From NCBI GenBank assembly GCA_030280995.1, contig JASXTE010000005.1, positions 25,315,001-25,379,000 of the forward strand: a DNA stretch of 64,000 nucleotides, written 5' to 3'. The notes below the pieces were generated by a model that was given only the letters and a program-made list of their open reading frames with translations, did no database searches and was not told the origin of the DNA. This document shows, piece after piece, positions 36,032 through 47,056 of this stretch. Made by a program: the position numbers and the translations under genes. How positions within the stretch are numbered: the first letter of the stretch is position 1; the number at the start of each line of letters is the position of its first letter. The stretch is from Hemileia vastatrix (Eukaryota; Basidiomycota; Pucciniomycetes; Pucciniales; Zaghouaniaceae).

Positions 36032-37243
36032 ACAGTGGAGCTTTTGAATTGCTGCTTTTACTGGAATTCTATAAAGGCATATGTCCAATGCTATGTAGCA
36101 GCATGTGACTCTTGCCAAAGGAAAAAGGTCAGCCCAAAGCCACTAAACCCTTTAGGAATACCCAAGCAGCCATGGAAGAAACTCTCTTATGATCTTAAAG
36201 TGGAGCTACCCAGGTCTGAAAGAAATGATGCTATCCTCACAGTAGTTGAATTCTGCACCAAGATGCCTCACTTTATCCCCACCACTACAAAGTTTATGTA
36301 AGAAGCTATTGTAGACATAATGGTGGAACATTTCTTGAAGTTTTATGGATTTCATGAAATTAAAGTATCAGATATGGGAAGTACTTTTAACTATAAGTTG
36401 TTAAAGGCGATGTGTGAGCAACTAGATATTAAGCCCATTTTGTTAAAAGCATGAAATCTGCAAAAAGATGGACAATATGAGATAGTAAATAAGGCAATTG
36501 AACAATACTTGTTCCACTTAATTAACTATCAGCAAGATTATTGGGTACAGCTGCCACCACTGGCTGAATTATTATAAAATAACTGGAAACATGCTGCAAT
36601 AGGCATGTCACCTTTCTATGCAAACTATGCATACCACCTGATATTCTAAATTGGAACCCCATTCTTGTTGTAAGCTCCAGAATCTGGAGAACAAACTCAG
36701 AAAATACTAAGTATACATAAAGAGTTAGAAGCAGTGCTCAAGTTGTCTCAACAGTAAATGAAGTTCCATCATGATCAAGGGAAAAACAAGAATTGGGTGC
36801 TTCAGGTAGGTGGAAAGGTTTGGCTAAGCTCACAATTTCTTTCCACACTACACCAAAGTGCCAAGTTAGATCATAAGGTAGTCCCATTTAAGATTAGGCT
36901 CAAGAGATTGGGCTAAGCATATGAACTGGAGCTACCTAGTTCAATGAAACAAGTTCACCCAGTTATCAACATTTCATTACTCACAAATCTTCAAGTTACA
37001 ATACTAGGGCACCCAGAAAAGCCACCAATGCCAATTTATGTAGGTTATAAAGAGGAGTTTGAAGTAAAGAAGATTATTTCTAAATGGGTGTTCAGGGGAA
37101 AGGTTCAATATGTGGTGCACTGTAAAGGTTATGGAGTAGGAGATAGATCTAGGGAACCAATAGATGACTTAGATAATTCTAAGGGGAAGGTTAAAGAGTT
37201 TGAGAAGAATACCAGGGGGTAGAAAGGGTAAAAGAGGGGGTAA
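36032..37243 (+). pseudogene. Element A: chromovirus Pol relic, part 2 (integrase, chromodomain)
   Basis: Continues the frame broken at 8718. Visible: FYWNSIKAYVQ and the CDSCQRKK half of the zinc finger, then the core (DLKVELPRSERNDAILTVVEFCTKM), a worn second block (VSDMGSTF), NYQQDYW, and after a gap the C-terminal part HPVINISLL followed by a chromodomain-like segment (EFEVKKIISKWVFRGKVQY, then HCKGYG and W/R-x-P-I-D-D-L). A chromodomain at the integrase end marks the chromovirus clade. Stops and frameshifts are frequent (36299, 36454, 36574 and others). It is non-functional. Confidence 0.85.
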
Positions 37244-37695
37244 TGTTAGGATTTGGATTGAGAGGGGGGGAGGAGGATTCCTGTGGAATCCATGCATTTT
37301 AATAGGCAGGAGAGAGGGAATTCGCATAAGGGGATCTTAAGGGGAAAGAACTGTGGGGAGCTCCTCATCGGAGAACCTATTTAGTAATTCAGTTACTTCT
37401 TAGTCTCCCATATTTTTACCCCTCACTGTTAGCAGCCCCAACATAGTCAGTCTAATTAGTCTCACTGCTGTATCAGCATAGTCAGTACCATCTTTGACTA
37501 GTCTTAGAATTAGTAGTATTCCGCTCCCTTAGGTTTTAACAGGGATGTTTCATTCAGTGATGTGCAGAAGCTGTTTTTTTGGAGTCAGTTAGCTAGCTAG
37601 CTAGTTAGTTTTAGGGTAGGGTGGGGGTGGAGGAAGGGAGGTTTTAAATGCTGGAAAATAGAAAAGTTAGGTAATTGGAATTAATTGATTATATT

Positions 37696-37730
<35 letters not shown>

Positions 37731-37855
37731 GTTGATTTTGGTGTTGTTAGTAAGTGGATGACTGACTGACTGAGATGGAATGAGATGAGATCAGATGAAA
37801 TGAGATGAGCTGAGATGATCTGAGCTGATCTGAGTGATTGTTTTGGTTCACATGG
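37244..37855 (+). repeat. Probable element A 3' LTR (partial) with short tandem repeats
   Basis: A purine tract (AAAGAGGGGGTAA) leads into TGTTAGGATTTGG, a typical LTR start. The right end is not identifiable because element B is inserted at 37856. Inside are a GATA microsatellite (about 37698-37729) and a run of TGAGATGA/TGAGCTGA-type units (37765-37835). The 5' partner is not in the window. Confidence 0.5.
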
Positions 37856-39009
37856 TGTGGTAGCCTAAAGTTTAGTACGGCACCTAAATATGTAAATGGA
37901 GTTATTACGGAGTGCAAGATTGGCGTTATTATTTTTTTTATATAAAAGGGTTTTATTTAATTTATTGGAGTTTAAAATAAGAAGAAATTGGTCACGAGCG
38001 AATGCCTACACAAATACAATTTATTTTGCGGAGAAAACTTATTTTTATGGTCTAAAAAATTTATAAGTATCAAGTCAAGTCACTCAAGAACCTTGGGAAA
38101 TTTTCCCAGAATTTTTACTATTTTTCTTATATTTTTAAATGAATTTTAAAGTTTTATAGAAATATTTACGTTTTCAAAAATTACTTAACTTTGATGAATT
38201 TTCACGGGGTAATTAGAGCCGCGCAGACTACCAAAATTCGTTTGGTAGGTAAAGGGGAAGTAGCTCTATTATGTGTAATTTTTCTAGATTTTTTATTATG
38301 GTTTTAAGGTTCTAAATTGAGTCCGGAAGTCCGGACGGACTCCGCTTTGACTCCGCTTTGACTCCATACGGACTCCGTACGGACTCCGTTCCGGCTCCGT
38401 ACGGACTCCGTACGGGCTCCGGATTGACTCTGGAAGAGCTCTGGAGGGGAAAACTTAGGCATGTGACTAGGAATACTTAAGCGCTTCTCAAACTCGAAAT
38501 TGAGGGGGGGAACACATCATACAGCTTAATCTTTAACCACCACAGTCTCATTTTTTACTCAACAAATTAAAATAACTTGTAATACCCTTATAACATTATT
38601 ATTTTTACATAACATTTTAGAAATACAATTCAACAGTTTAAATAACACTTCATATAGGGTATCTTTAGAAAGGTCTTCATCGCTGGGACTTGATTATTGC
38701 TGTCTCATAAAAATTCAAATTATTATAAAAACATAAAAGTCAATCTTTTCAGATCTTTCACTGGTACACCTTAATTGTTGTTATCAGTATTTCTTTATCA
38801 ACAGCCACTTTCTTTAAATCTCAATAAGCGTTAATTATTTTAGAGTTTCATTATTTTTATCAATCAGATCTAAGTAGATTGGTTAGCTTAGTGATTTAGA
38901 ACACCTACTTTGTTATTTTTATTGGAAGGACGGGGTTTTCAGCTAAATCCATATATCTCCTCCGGATTCTGCTTACAGCAAGGCGACTGTAAGAGTTTAC
39001 CTTACCATA
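37856..39009 (+). repeat. Element B 5' LTR
   Basis: About 1.15 kb, TGTGG to ACCATA (or ACCA, depending on where the edge is drawn). It differs from the 3' LTR by about nine substitutions and by extra copies of a 12-bp GACTCCGTACGG-type repeat at about 38331-38430, making it about 32 bp longer. Confidence 0.9.
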
Positions 39010-39011
39010 GT

Positions 39012-39028
39012 TGGCGCCCAACATGGGG
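39012..39028 (+). other. Primer-binding site of element B
   Basis: TGGCGCCCAACATGGGG lies just after the 5' LTR; the leading TGG fits a tRNA CCA end. The equivalent site in element C is at 9521-9536. The tRNA was not assigned. Confidence 0.7.
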
Positions 39029-39185
39029 TACAATTTCTCTAGCTTTCTTTAAAGACTTACTTGGATCAAGAACGTTATTAGCCTGCAAGAGGCTTATTTT
39101 CTGGAACTCTAATTGGATTTTTGTTATTGGCATGCAAGAGGCTTGTTATTTTATCGATTGTTAACGCTTTTCATTACTTATTGGG

Positions 39186-41795
39186 ATGTCTTCTTCTGCT
39201 GTTGCTTCTGGATCTTCTAACCCTCTTACTCCCTCAGTTAGAATTGTTTCTTGGGATGGCCCAAAGTTTGATGGGGAGGAGGTTAAATGGTTCATTAGCA
39301 GGTATGAAGCTGATGCTGCTGTTGATGGTGCTTCTCATGTGGATATGGTGAAGCAAGTTAGATTTTTTATTGCCGATAGGGAGGTGGAAAAAGAGGTTAT
39401 TGCTATGCAGGCATTCAAGGACAAGGATTGGGTTAAGCTTTCTAAAGCTATGGTTGATAGATGGGGTGTTAGGTTTACTATGATGGACCTCAATAAAATT
39501 GTTGGAGACTGGCAAGCAAAAGGTGGTGTTTCTTCTATGGCTGACTTCAAAAAGCTCTGTGTTCAGTTTGATGAAGTGGTGGAATATCTCATACTGGTGG
39601 ACAAGTTAGTGCATGAGAACCAAGCAAAAGATTTGTTTTGGACAGCATGCAGCAGGGATATTCGTATGGACGTCTTGAAGGATCTTTCAAGAAAAGATTT
39701 GATGAAGGAACTGCCTAATGGTGAGCAGAAACTGCCGGCTCTGGAGGTTATCAAAGAGAACATTCAGGCCCATCTCAAGTTATTGGCATTGGACAAATAT
39801 CAAGAGTCTTGCACTCAATATGTTAGCAAGGTTAGCAAGGTTTTGGCCAAAAACAACGATATTATGGTCAAAGCCCAGGAGGCCAAGAAGGCTCAAATGG
39901 GATTACCTGCTGCTAAAGTTGAGGGTAATGTAGATAATAAGATGGTCGATCACCTGGCCAATTTAACTAAACAATTAAAAATATTTGTTCAAGAAACCCA
40001 GAAGGCCAACAAGGCCCCAATCGCTTCTTCGTTGACGTCGACTTCTTATCAGTCTAGAGGTTATGAACGTCGAAATTATAATGGCAATAACAACGGTAAC
40101 CGCTTCCCAGGCAATGGGAGAAATGGTGGGAATGGTGGTAATGGATATAGAGGTGGCTATGATGAGCCAAAGGTGTGCTCCTATTGTAATAGGAGAGGGC
40201 ACAGAGCAACAGTTTGTTTTGCTCTTGATAAGGATATGGATGCTGGGCGAGTTTTATTTGATGGTAAAGTTTATAAATTTCCCAATGGTTCGTTCATCAA
40301 GCCCAGTGATGGACAGTCTCCTTCTGATTTGGTCAGAAGAAGTTTAACGGCTGAAAGGAGAGCCAGATTTGAAGAGGTGACGGATGAAGATGTTAATGCC
40401 AAGGGTGGCAAAAATGGTAATGGTAATGGTGGTAAAGCTGACAAGGGCAAGGAGAAAGAGGTCAGTAAAGCCACATTTTCTACTTTTTTTGGAGGTTTAG
40501 AGCTGGCGACGGTTGCCCAGGTGGAGGGTAGCTGTATGGCTGGCGAATACGATGTTAATGCTGCTAGAAGAGCAGCTGCTACTAAGGCGAAAAGTAGCAT
40601 TCAGAGCCAATTGAGGGCTAATCCTGGCAAGGCCAATAACAAAGTGAACCCTTACTCTAAGGACAAGAATTCTAGTGCTCAAACTGCCGCCAACAAATTG
40701 AACCCTTACTCTAAGGACGAATTATATAAAATGCAGAAGGGGATTGCTGATATGGGGCCCCCTAGTTATGGCAAGTTTGATTTAAATGGTGAGCCTATGC
40801 CAGATGATGATTCGGATTCTGAGGAGGACGTACCGTTGGCGTCTCTACCCAGACCAAGTTTTAGCGGTCCCATCCCAATGGAGGGAGTAAGAAGGACTAG
40901 CGATGGATCAGGATTAGTGCAAGAAGCTGGTGACAGAGTTAGGGTTATAGAAAGTGAAGATGTTATAATGGGGGGTGAAGATAGCTCGGTTGGACCTCAA
41001 GAGGTACCCAGGGCCAAGGTTGTTAAATCAAAGGTCCAGTATGAGCGGCCAGTAGTTTCTGGTCAAGCTAATGCGATGGACGCAGTTTTGAATAGGGTGA
41101 ATCAACTGCAGATTCCCTTATCTTTGGGGGAGTTATTTACGATTAGTCCGGCGCTTGCTGAAAAGCAAAAGAAGCATTTGACGAGGCGTCGGGTTTCCAC
41201 TGGAGAGGTGGAATATATTTGTGAAAATGCTGAAAAGTTTGGGGAAGATGTAGATACACATTTTTCCGCTCCCCTGGGTTACCTGGTGGTAACTCTAAAT
41301 GGTAAAGAAGTAAAGGCCTTGGTCGATTCAGGGTCTCAAATTAATTTAATTTCATTGGAGCAAGCGACGAGTATAGGCTTGCCAATTAAAAGTGGAACTG
41401 GGGGAAACCTCAGAGGTATTGGAGGGCATGCAACAGAGCTGATGGGTACTGCTGAGCATGTCAGGTTAGGCATTGGTGGATCTGTTGGTAAGGTTCACTT
41501 TTATGTGGCCAGAGGAGCAGTCAAAACTGTTCTTGGTGGTCCTTTTTTGATGGATTTTGAGGCCAGGATAGGGTATCAAGCTGGCATGGGGATTAGTTTG
41601 GAGATCACTGGTGAAGATATGCGGAGGTTACATATGCGGTTAGCACCTCCTGGAGATGAAGGTTGGGAAACACGGCCAGGGATTACTACACTGTGCCAGT
41701 GTTGTGTTTGCACCAAGAAGCGGCATATTAAACGGACGGCTTCTGGTGAATTATGTTTGTTGGAAGGGGATGAATGCCCTCATTTTTTGGGGTAG
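39186..41795 (+). CDS. Element B Gag-protease polyprotein (869 aa)
   Basis: Intact frame from ATG 39186. The N-terminal ~220 residues are a helical Gag region (FDGEEVKWFISRYEADAAVD, then LPNGEQKLPALEVIKENIQ). A Gly/Asn/Arg-rich stretch leads to one CCHC knuckle at residues 331-344 (C-x2-C-x4-H-x4-C, CSYCNRRGHRATVC). An acidic linker follows, then a retropepsin-type protease whose catalytic triad is DSG at residue 714 (VDSGSQINLISLE) with a flap-like G-I-G-G and later VLGGPFLMDF. The frame ends at TAG 41793 after a Cys-rich tail (CQCCVCTKKRH). Pol is in another frame with a gap between. It makes the particle protein and the enzyme that processes it. Confidence 0.9.
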   Translation: MSSSAVASGSSNPLTPSVRIVSWDGPKFDGEEVKWFISRYEADAAVDGASHVDMVKQVRFFIADREVEKEVIAMQAFKDKDWVKLSKAMVDRWGVRFTMMDLNKIVGDWQAKGGVSSMADFKKLCVQFDEVVEYLILVDKLVHENQAKDLFWTACSRDIRMDVLKDLSRKDLMKELPNGEQKLPALEVIKENIQAHLKLLALDKYQESCTQYVSKVSKVLAKNNDIMVKAQEAKKAQMGLPAAKVEGNVDNKMVDHLANLTKQLKIFVQETQKANKAPIASSLTSTSYQSRGYERRNYNGNNNGNRFPGNGRNGGNGGNGYRGGYDEPKVCSYCNRRGHRATVCFALDKDMDAGRVLFDGKVYKFPNGSFIKPSDGQSPSDLVRRSLTAERRARFEEVTDEDVNAKGGKNGNGNGGKADKGKEKEVSKATFSTFFGGLELATVAQVEGSCMAGEYDVNAARRAAATKAKSSIQSQLRANPGKANNKVNPYSKDKNSSAQTAANKLNPYSKDELYKMQKGIADMGPPSYGKFDLNGEPMPDDDSDSEEDVPLASLPRPSFSGPIPMEGVRRTSDGSGLVQEAGDRVRVIESEDVIMGGEDSSVGPQEVPRAKVVKSKVQYERPVVSGQANAMDAVLNRVNQLQIPLSLGELFTISPALAEKQKKHLTRRRVSTGEVEYICENAEKFGEDVDTHFSAPLGYLVVTLNGKEVKALVDSGSQINLISLEQATSIGLPIKSGTGGNLRGIGGHATELMGTAEHVRLGIGGSVGKVHFYVARGAVKTVLGGPFLMDFEARIGYQAGMGISLEITGEDMRRLHMRLAPPGDEGWETRPGITTLCQCCVCTKKRHIKRTASGELCLLEGDECPHFLG

Positions 41796-41851
41796 CAGGG
41801 GCTGATCACTCTAATGTTGTAATCTCTCCTCAGGATGAGATCCCGGATTGA

Positions 41852-44800
41852 AATAGGTCAGCTCACTTGGAGATAATTCAAGTGGATTCTCAATTATTTT
41901 CTGTTAATATTACTTTGGAGTGCAAATACGTTATGGACTTTTCTATATGTTTATTGGATTTACCCTGTTTTTCTATTAAATTTAAAAACGGTGAAAAAGG
42001 CAAAATGGGCCAAATTAGGTTGGATAAAAATTGGAAGGGTATGTTTATGGACCTCCAGCAAGAGGGTAAACTGCAAAAATTACATCAAAACTCGATTAAA
42101 AATCTCAGTATAAGTAAAACACAAAAAAATAACTTATGTGAAAATGTTATTCGGGACCTCCAGCAAGAGGTTAAACTGCAATTATCTCCTTCTATTACGG
42201 ACCTCCAGCAAGAGGGTAAACTGCAAATATCACATCAAAATCGGATAAAAAATCTCAGTATAATTAAAACCCAAAAAAATAATTTTTGTGAAAATTCAAT
42301 TCCGGTCCTCCAGCAAGAGGGTAAACTGCCAACTTTCTTTACGGGTGATTTACTGTTGGATAAGGGAAGAAAAGGTGTTGGAAAATCTGTTTATAAATTA
42401 GACGAGGGAAAGGAGAAAAGGGTAAAATTTAAAAATGAAATAAAATATTTTTATAATTTTTCTTATTCTGATTCTGGCGATGAAGAAGATTCATTTGATG
42501 AGAGTTTTAATGGCGATGTTTTACCTCAAGTTAATTTAGATGTGGACGCAGCCAAATATAAGAAAGTAGCAAATAAAGTTCGACCTATTAATGAACCGCT
42601 AACTGCTGAATTAAATCCACCTTTGAGAAGACCAAGGTTATCAAGAGATCCTTATGAAAGTCCCTTGGTAAAGAATCCGCCTGAATTTTCTGAGACGTCA
42701 AGAATCACTTTTGAGAGACTGGGTGTTGTTAATTTTGGACCTGATGGTTGGTTGTCTGGAGAAGAGAAGAAGTTGTTGTTGGATGTGATGGTCAAGCGAG
42801 AGAAGGCCATTGCTTTTGTAGAAGAGGAGAGGGGTGTGTTGAAGCATTCCTATGGGGAGCCTTACAAGATTCCTGTGGTATGTCATGAACCGTGGCAGCA
42901 GAAACCGATTCCTATTCCAGCTGCATTGAAAGAAGCTTATATCGAAGTTGTCAGAGAACGGATATGCACTGGACTGTATGAGCAATCAACGTCAAGTTAT
43001 TCTAGTCCAGTATTTTGTATCAAGAAACCGAATGGCAAGCTTAGAGTTGTTCATGATCTTAGGGAATTAAATAGGGTTACAATAAAGGATGCTGGGATAC
43101 CGCCTAGTGCTGAGGAGTTTTTTGAAGCGTTTGCAGGGAGAGTGTGTTATGGTTTGGGAGATATTATGGGTGGATATGATGAGAGAGAGTTACATCCGGA
43201 CTCAAGGCCTCTCACTACATTCGATACACCACTTGGACGTTTACAGTTAACAAGATTACCTCAAGGAGCAACAAATTCGGTTGCAGTTTATCAAGCTCAG
43301 ATGGCTTGGATCCTTCAAGATGAAATTCCACAATATGCTGGAATCTTTATAGATGATGGAGGAATTAAGGGACCAACAACCGACTATGATAACCAGGTGT
43401 TGGAAGAGAATCCCGGGATACGCAAATTCATTTGGGAGTTTGCAATTACTTTAGAAAGAATCTTGTTTCGAATTGAAGAGGCTGGTTTAACTATTTCAGG
43501 TTCAAAATTTTCATGTTGTGTGCCAGCCTTAGAAATATTAGGCCATGTGGTATGTAGAGAGGGTAGGAGTATGTCCAAGAAGAAAGTTAACAAAATTCAG
43601 CCCTGGCCAAGACCCAAGAATACGACCGAAGTTAGAGGGTTTTTAGGCGTTTGCGTATATGTTAGAATGTTTATCAAGGACTTTTTTTCATTGGCAGCTC
43701 CATTGAGACGGTTAACGAGAAAGGATGCAGACTGGGAGTGGGATGAAGAGTGTGAGAAGGCGTTTGTGAAGTTGAAGGAGGTTGTAGGGAAGGATTTAGT
43801 CCTGCACAAGTTGGATTATGGAAAAGGAGCTGGCAGAATTTATTTAGCAGTTGATTCAAGTCAGGTTGCAGCTGGGGCGGTTTTGTCTCAGATGGATAAA
43901 GCTGGTTACATCAGGCCAGTTAGGTATGAATCTGTAGTATTTACTGAGTTCGAATCAAGATATTCTCAACCAAAATTGGAATTATGTGGTGTGGCAAAAA
44001 TACTGAATAAACTTCAGCATATTTTGTGGGGGCAACATTTTGAGTTGCAAGTGGATGCGAAATCGTTAATCCAGATGATTAATTCCCCAAGTTTACCGAA
44101 CGCACCCATGACGAGATGGGTAGATTTTATTCAACATTTTTCATTTGATTTAGTTCATAAGCCTGGCAAGACTTTTACTATGCCAGATGGTTTATCAAGA
44201 AGACCACCCACTGAAGAAGATTCAGACTCAGAAGAGTTCGATGAAGATATACCTATTATCAAAGCCAGCACTAAAGGAGCTGAAGACTTTCCATACCTCC
44301 CCCATGAGGTTAAACTGGCAGGACTATTGTGTTTAGATTATGATGATGATGACCTCCACCAAGAGGATAAACTGGAAAATAGTTTTTATGTTAATAAAGG
44401 TGTTGGAAAAGGTGTAGATAAATTCGGCAGAGAGGAGGTAGAAGAAGATGTGGTGTATGTAGAGGAAAATGGATTGGTAGTGTGGGATAGTAGTAAATTA
44501 AGGAATGGTGTATATGTTGGAGAATTAGAGAATTTAAATAAAAGGGTGGATAAAGAGAAAGAGGTATTTTCAAATACGGTTTTCAAAGGATCCAAAGGTT
44601 CAGAAGTAAAACGTCGACATAGCTCGATTAAAGATTTATTTAGGGGTCAACAATTATTGGCTCATTCATGTGCAGGTGATATTGGTGATAGAGAAGTCCC
44701 TATTGATGTTATATTAATCAATTTTCAAGATGAAGTCTGGGGTCAGACTGGTTTTTATTTTTTGTTAGTCAAATATTTGTTGACTTTAGAGAGGCCAGAA

Positions 44801-46033
44801 GATTGTGAAGACAATCAATGGGTGGCTATCAAGAGGAAGTCATCTACGTTTTACCTATCTGGTCGACGTTTAATGAGGAGGAGGTATCCAAATCCTCAAG
44901 TAGTTATAACTCAACAGAAGGGGCAAGAATTAGTTTTGAAATCACTGCATGAAGATCTCGGGCATAGAGGCGTTGGAGAAACATTTAGAAGAATTTCTGA
45001 TTGATTTTGGTGTCCTGGCATGAAGATGGCTGTTAAACAGTGGGTTCAGTCATGCAAAGAATGTCAAAGACAAAGTTATTTAAGGCCAAAAGAACCTGGA
45101 CGCGCGACCGGTGAATATACGCTCTTTGGAAGAGTTAGTTTAGATGCCGTTCATATAAAAGAGGGACGGTATAAATATTTAATTGTGGCCAGAGATGATT
45201 TATCTGGTTGGGTAGATGCAGCCCCTCTTATTAATTTAACTGCCAAAAATGTGGCAGAATTTTTTTTGAATAATTGGGTATATAGGTATGGGGTGATGAA
45301 GTTGGTGACAGTAGATGGAGGTCCTGAATTTGGGACAGAGTTTAAAGAGGCCGTATTGAAAGTTGGATCAAAGGTTAGGGTAGCGACCCCATATTATCCT
45401 GAAGCTGAAGGCATGGTTGAAAGAGGGCATCAAGTTATTAAGGATGCTTTAGTTAAAATGTGTGGGACAAGTGCCAAAAAGTAGAGGCACTATTTACCTT
45501 TAGTTTTATTTGCTGATCGAATCACTGCCAAAAGGACGACCGGATTTTCACCTTATGAACTTGTTTTTGGACAGAAAGCAGTTTTACCGGTTGATTTAGA
45601 AGCTGAATCATATCTTGGAGTTGACTGGGACACAGTCAAAACTACTGAAGAATTATTGTGTGCAAGAATGATGCAGCTAGAAAAGAAAGAAGAATATTTA
45701 GAAAAGGCATATTCGCGGATGATGAAGATCCGAAATCAATCAGTCAAATATTGGGATGAGCGGTTGGCACATCGATTAAGGAAACCTTTGAACCCAGGAG
45801 ATATGGTCCTGGTGTATAATAGGAGTTTGGAAAGTCAATGGGGAAAGATGTTTGCAGATAGGTGGAATGGACCGTATAAAATCAAGGAGCAAGTTTCCGG
45901 CGGTTCATATGTGCTAGAAGAGTTGGATGGAGTAGTATTAAAGAAGAGGGTAGCGGCCGATCAAGTGAAACGGTTCTATCCTAGAGGCACCAGGAGTGCC
46001 GAAGTCTTCCTCCGCAATGAGGATAAACTATGA
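41852..46033 (+). pseudogene. Element B Pol (reverse transcriptase, RNase H, integrase), two in-frame stops
   Basis: One frame is open from 41852 to 46033 apart from TGA at 45002 and TAG at 45482. There is no obvious ATG near its start. Residue numbers count from TTG 41867. The N-terminal ~200 residues are element-specific and hold two ~105-bp tandem units (DLQQEGKLQ...). RT: LPQGATNS and the catalytic FIDD at residues 494-497. RNase H: AVDSSQVAAGAVLSQ (~663) and ELCGVAKIL. Integrase: HHCC finger (LHEDLGHRG ... SCKECQ), core Asp at 45142 (SLDAVHI), Asp at 45314 (TVDGGPEF) and Glu at 45419 (MVERGHQ), spaced about 35 residues as in D,D-35-E. The TGA replaces an Arg codon seen in C (RFWWPGM); a CGA to TGA change would explain it. 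Little else is damaged. Confidence 0.9.
42051..42330 (+). repeat. Tandem units in Pol N-terminus carrying stem-loop motifs
   Basis: Two direct units (about 42050-42155 and 42199-42305) are highly similar and are joined by a shorter one. Each begins with the stem-loop ACCTC-CAGCAA-GAGG followed by GTAAACTGC, translated DLQQEGKLQ; a fourth motif lies at 42307-42330. All four copies use the same reading frame. Confidence 0.8.
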
Positions 46034-47023
46034 TATCAATGAAACTTTATGGATACCTCCGCAATGAGGATAAACTATGACATTTATGAAATTATATGGA
46101 CGAACTCCGAAATGAGGATAAACTACAATTTTAATGACTTTTATTAAATTTATACCTCCGCAACGAGGATAAAATATCTTCTTTTTTTTATCAAAATACT
46201 TCACTATCGTTACACTGTATATGGACAACGAAACTGTGATGAAACATAACAAAATGCAAGAAAACCTTCATTGAAAATTTTCAAAATTAAAAATTCTTAA
46301 AATATTGGTGAAGATAGTGTTGGAAAATTTTTAAAATTTATTGGAAGAAGTGTTCACAGGGGAACCTTCTTAATTTAATATTGGCAAGTGTGGGGGTAAT
46401 TGATGGGCTGGCTGCTCTATACACAATTACCCCATAATGTTCGTTTCCAAAATTTTCCCTGTTTCTAGTTGAATCCTGGCTTTGTCTTTTAATTTTAGGA
46501 AGTCCACTAAGACTATAAACTGGAACGAATCAAGAGACACCGCTCTCAACGCCGGATTCAAGATTTTTTTATTTTATTTTGTTTTTGATTTTTTTATGTC
46601 AGATTGTGATTTATTTTCTTTAATATATATTATGAATTATTGTAAAGGTGATGCTCACTGGTGGTCTCTAATCATTTTTATAAATTGGAGGGAGCCCACC
46701 CAGTGATCATCATTATAAAAATTATCTTCTAAAAACTTTCATTTAATTTCTTTTCTTTTCAATTTCTCAAAATTGTGTAACCACATCAAGTTGCACTTGG
46801 ATGTGGGTATGATGTCGAGGGTACGGCTCATCAAATGGCCGGGGGGCATCTTTTATAATTTTATTTTGAAATTTTTTTTTATTACTTTTTTATCTTTCTT
46901 TTCACATTCGTTTATCTTTCTTAAAAAATTAAATTTTAACTTTTATTTCAAAACTATCTTTTTTAAACTCTTTTATTTTAAAGTAAAAAAAAAATTAAAA
47001 AAAAAAAAAAAAAATTAAAATTA

Positions 47024-47056
<33 letters not shown>

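Noticed and set aside
39234..40682. Minus-strand frames across element B gag
   Set aside because: Shadows of the intact plus-strand Gag-protease gene; they lack recognisable domains, unlike the antisense gene at 48.5-49.2 kb.
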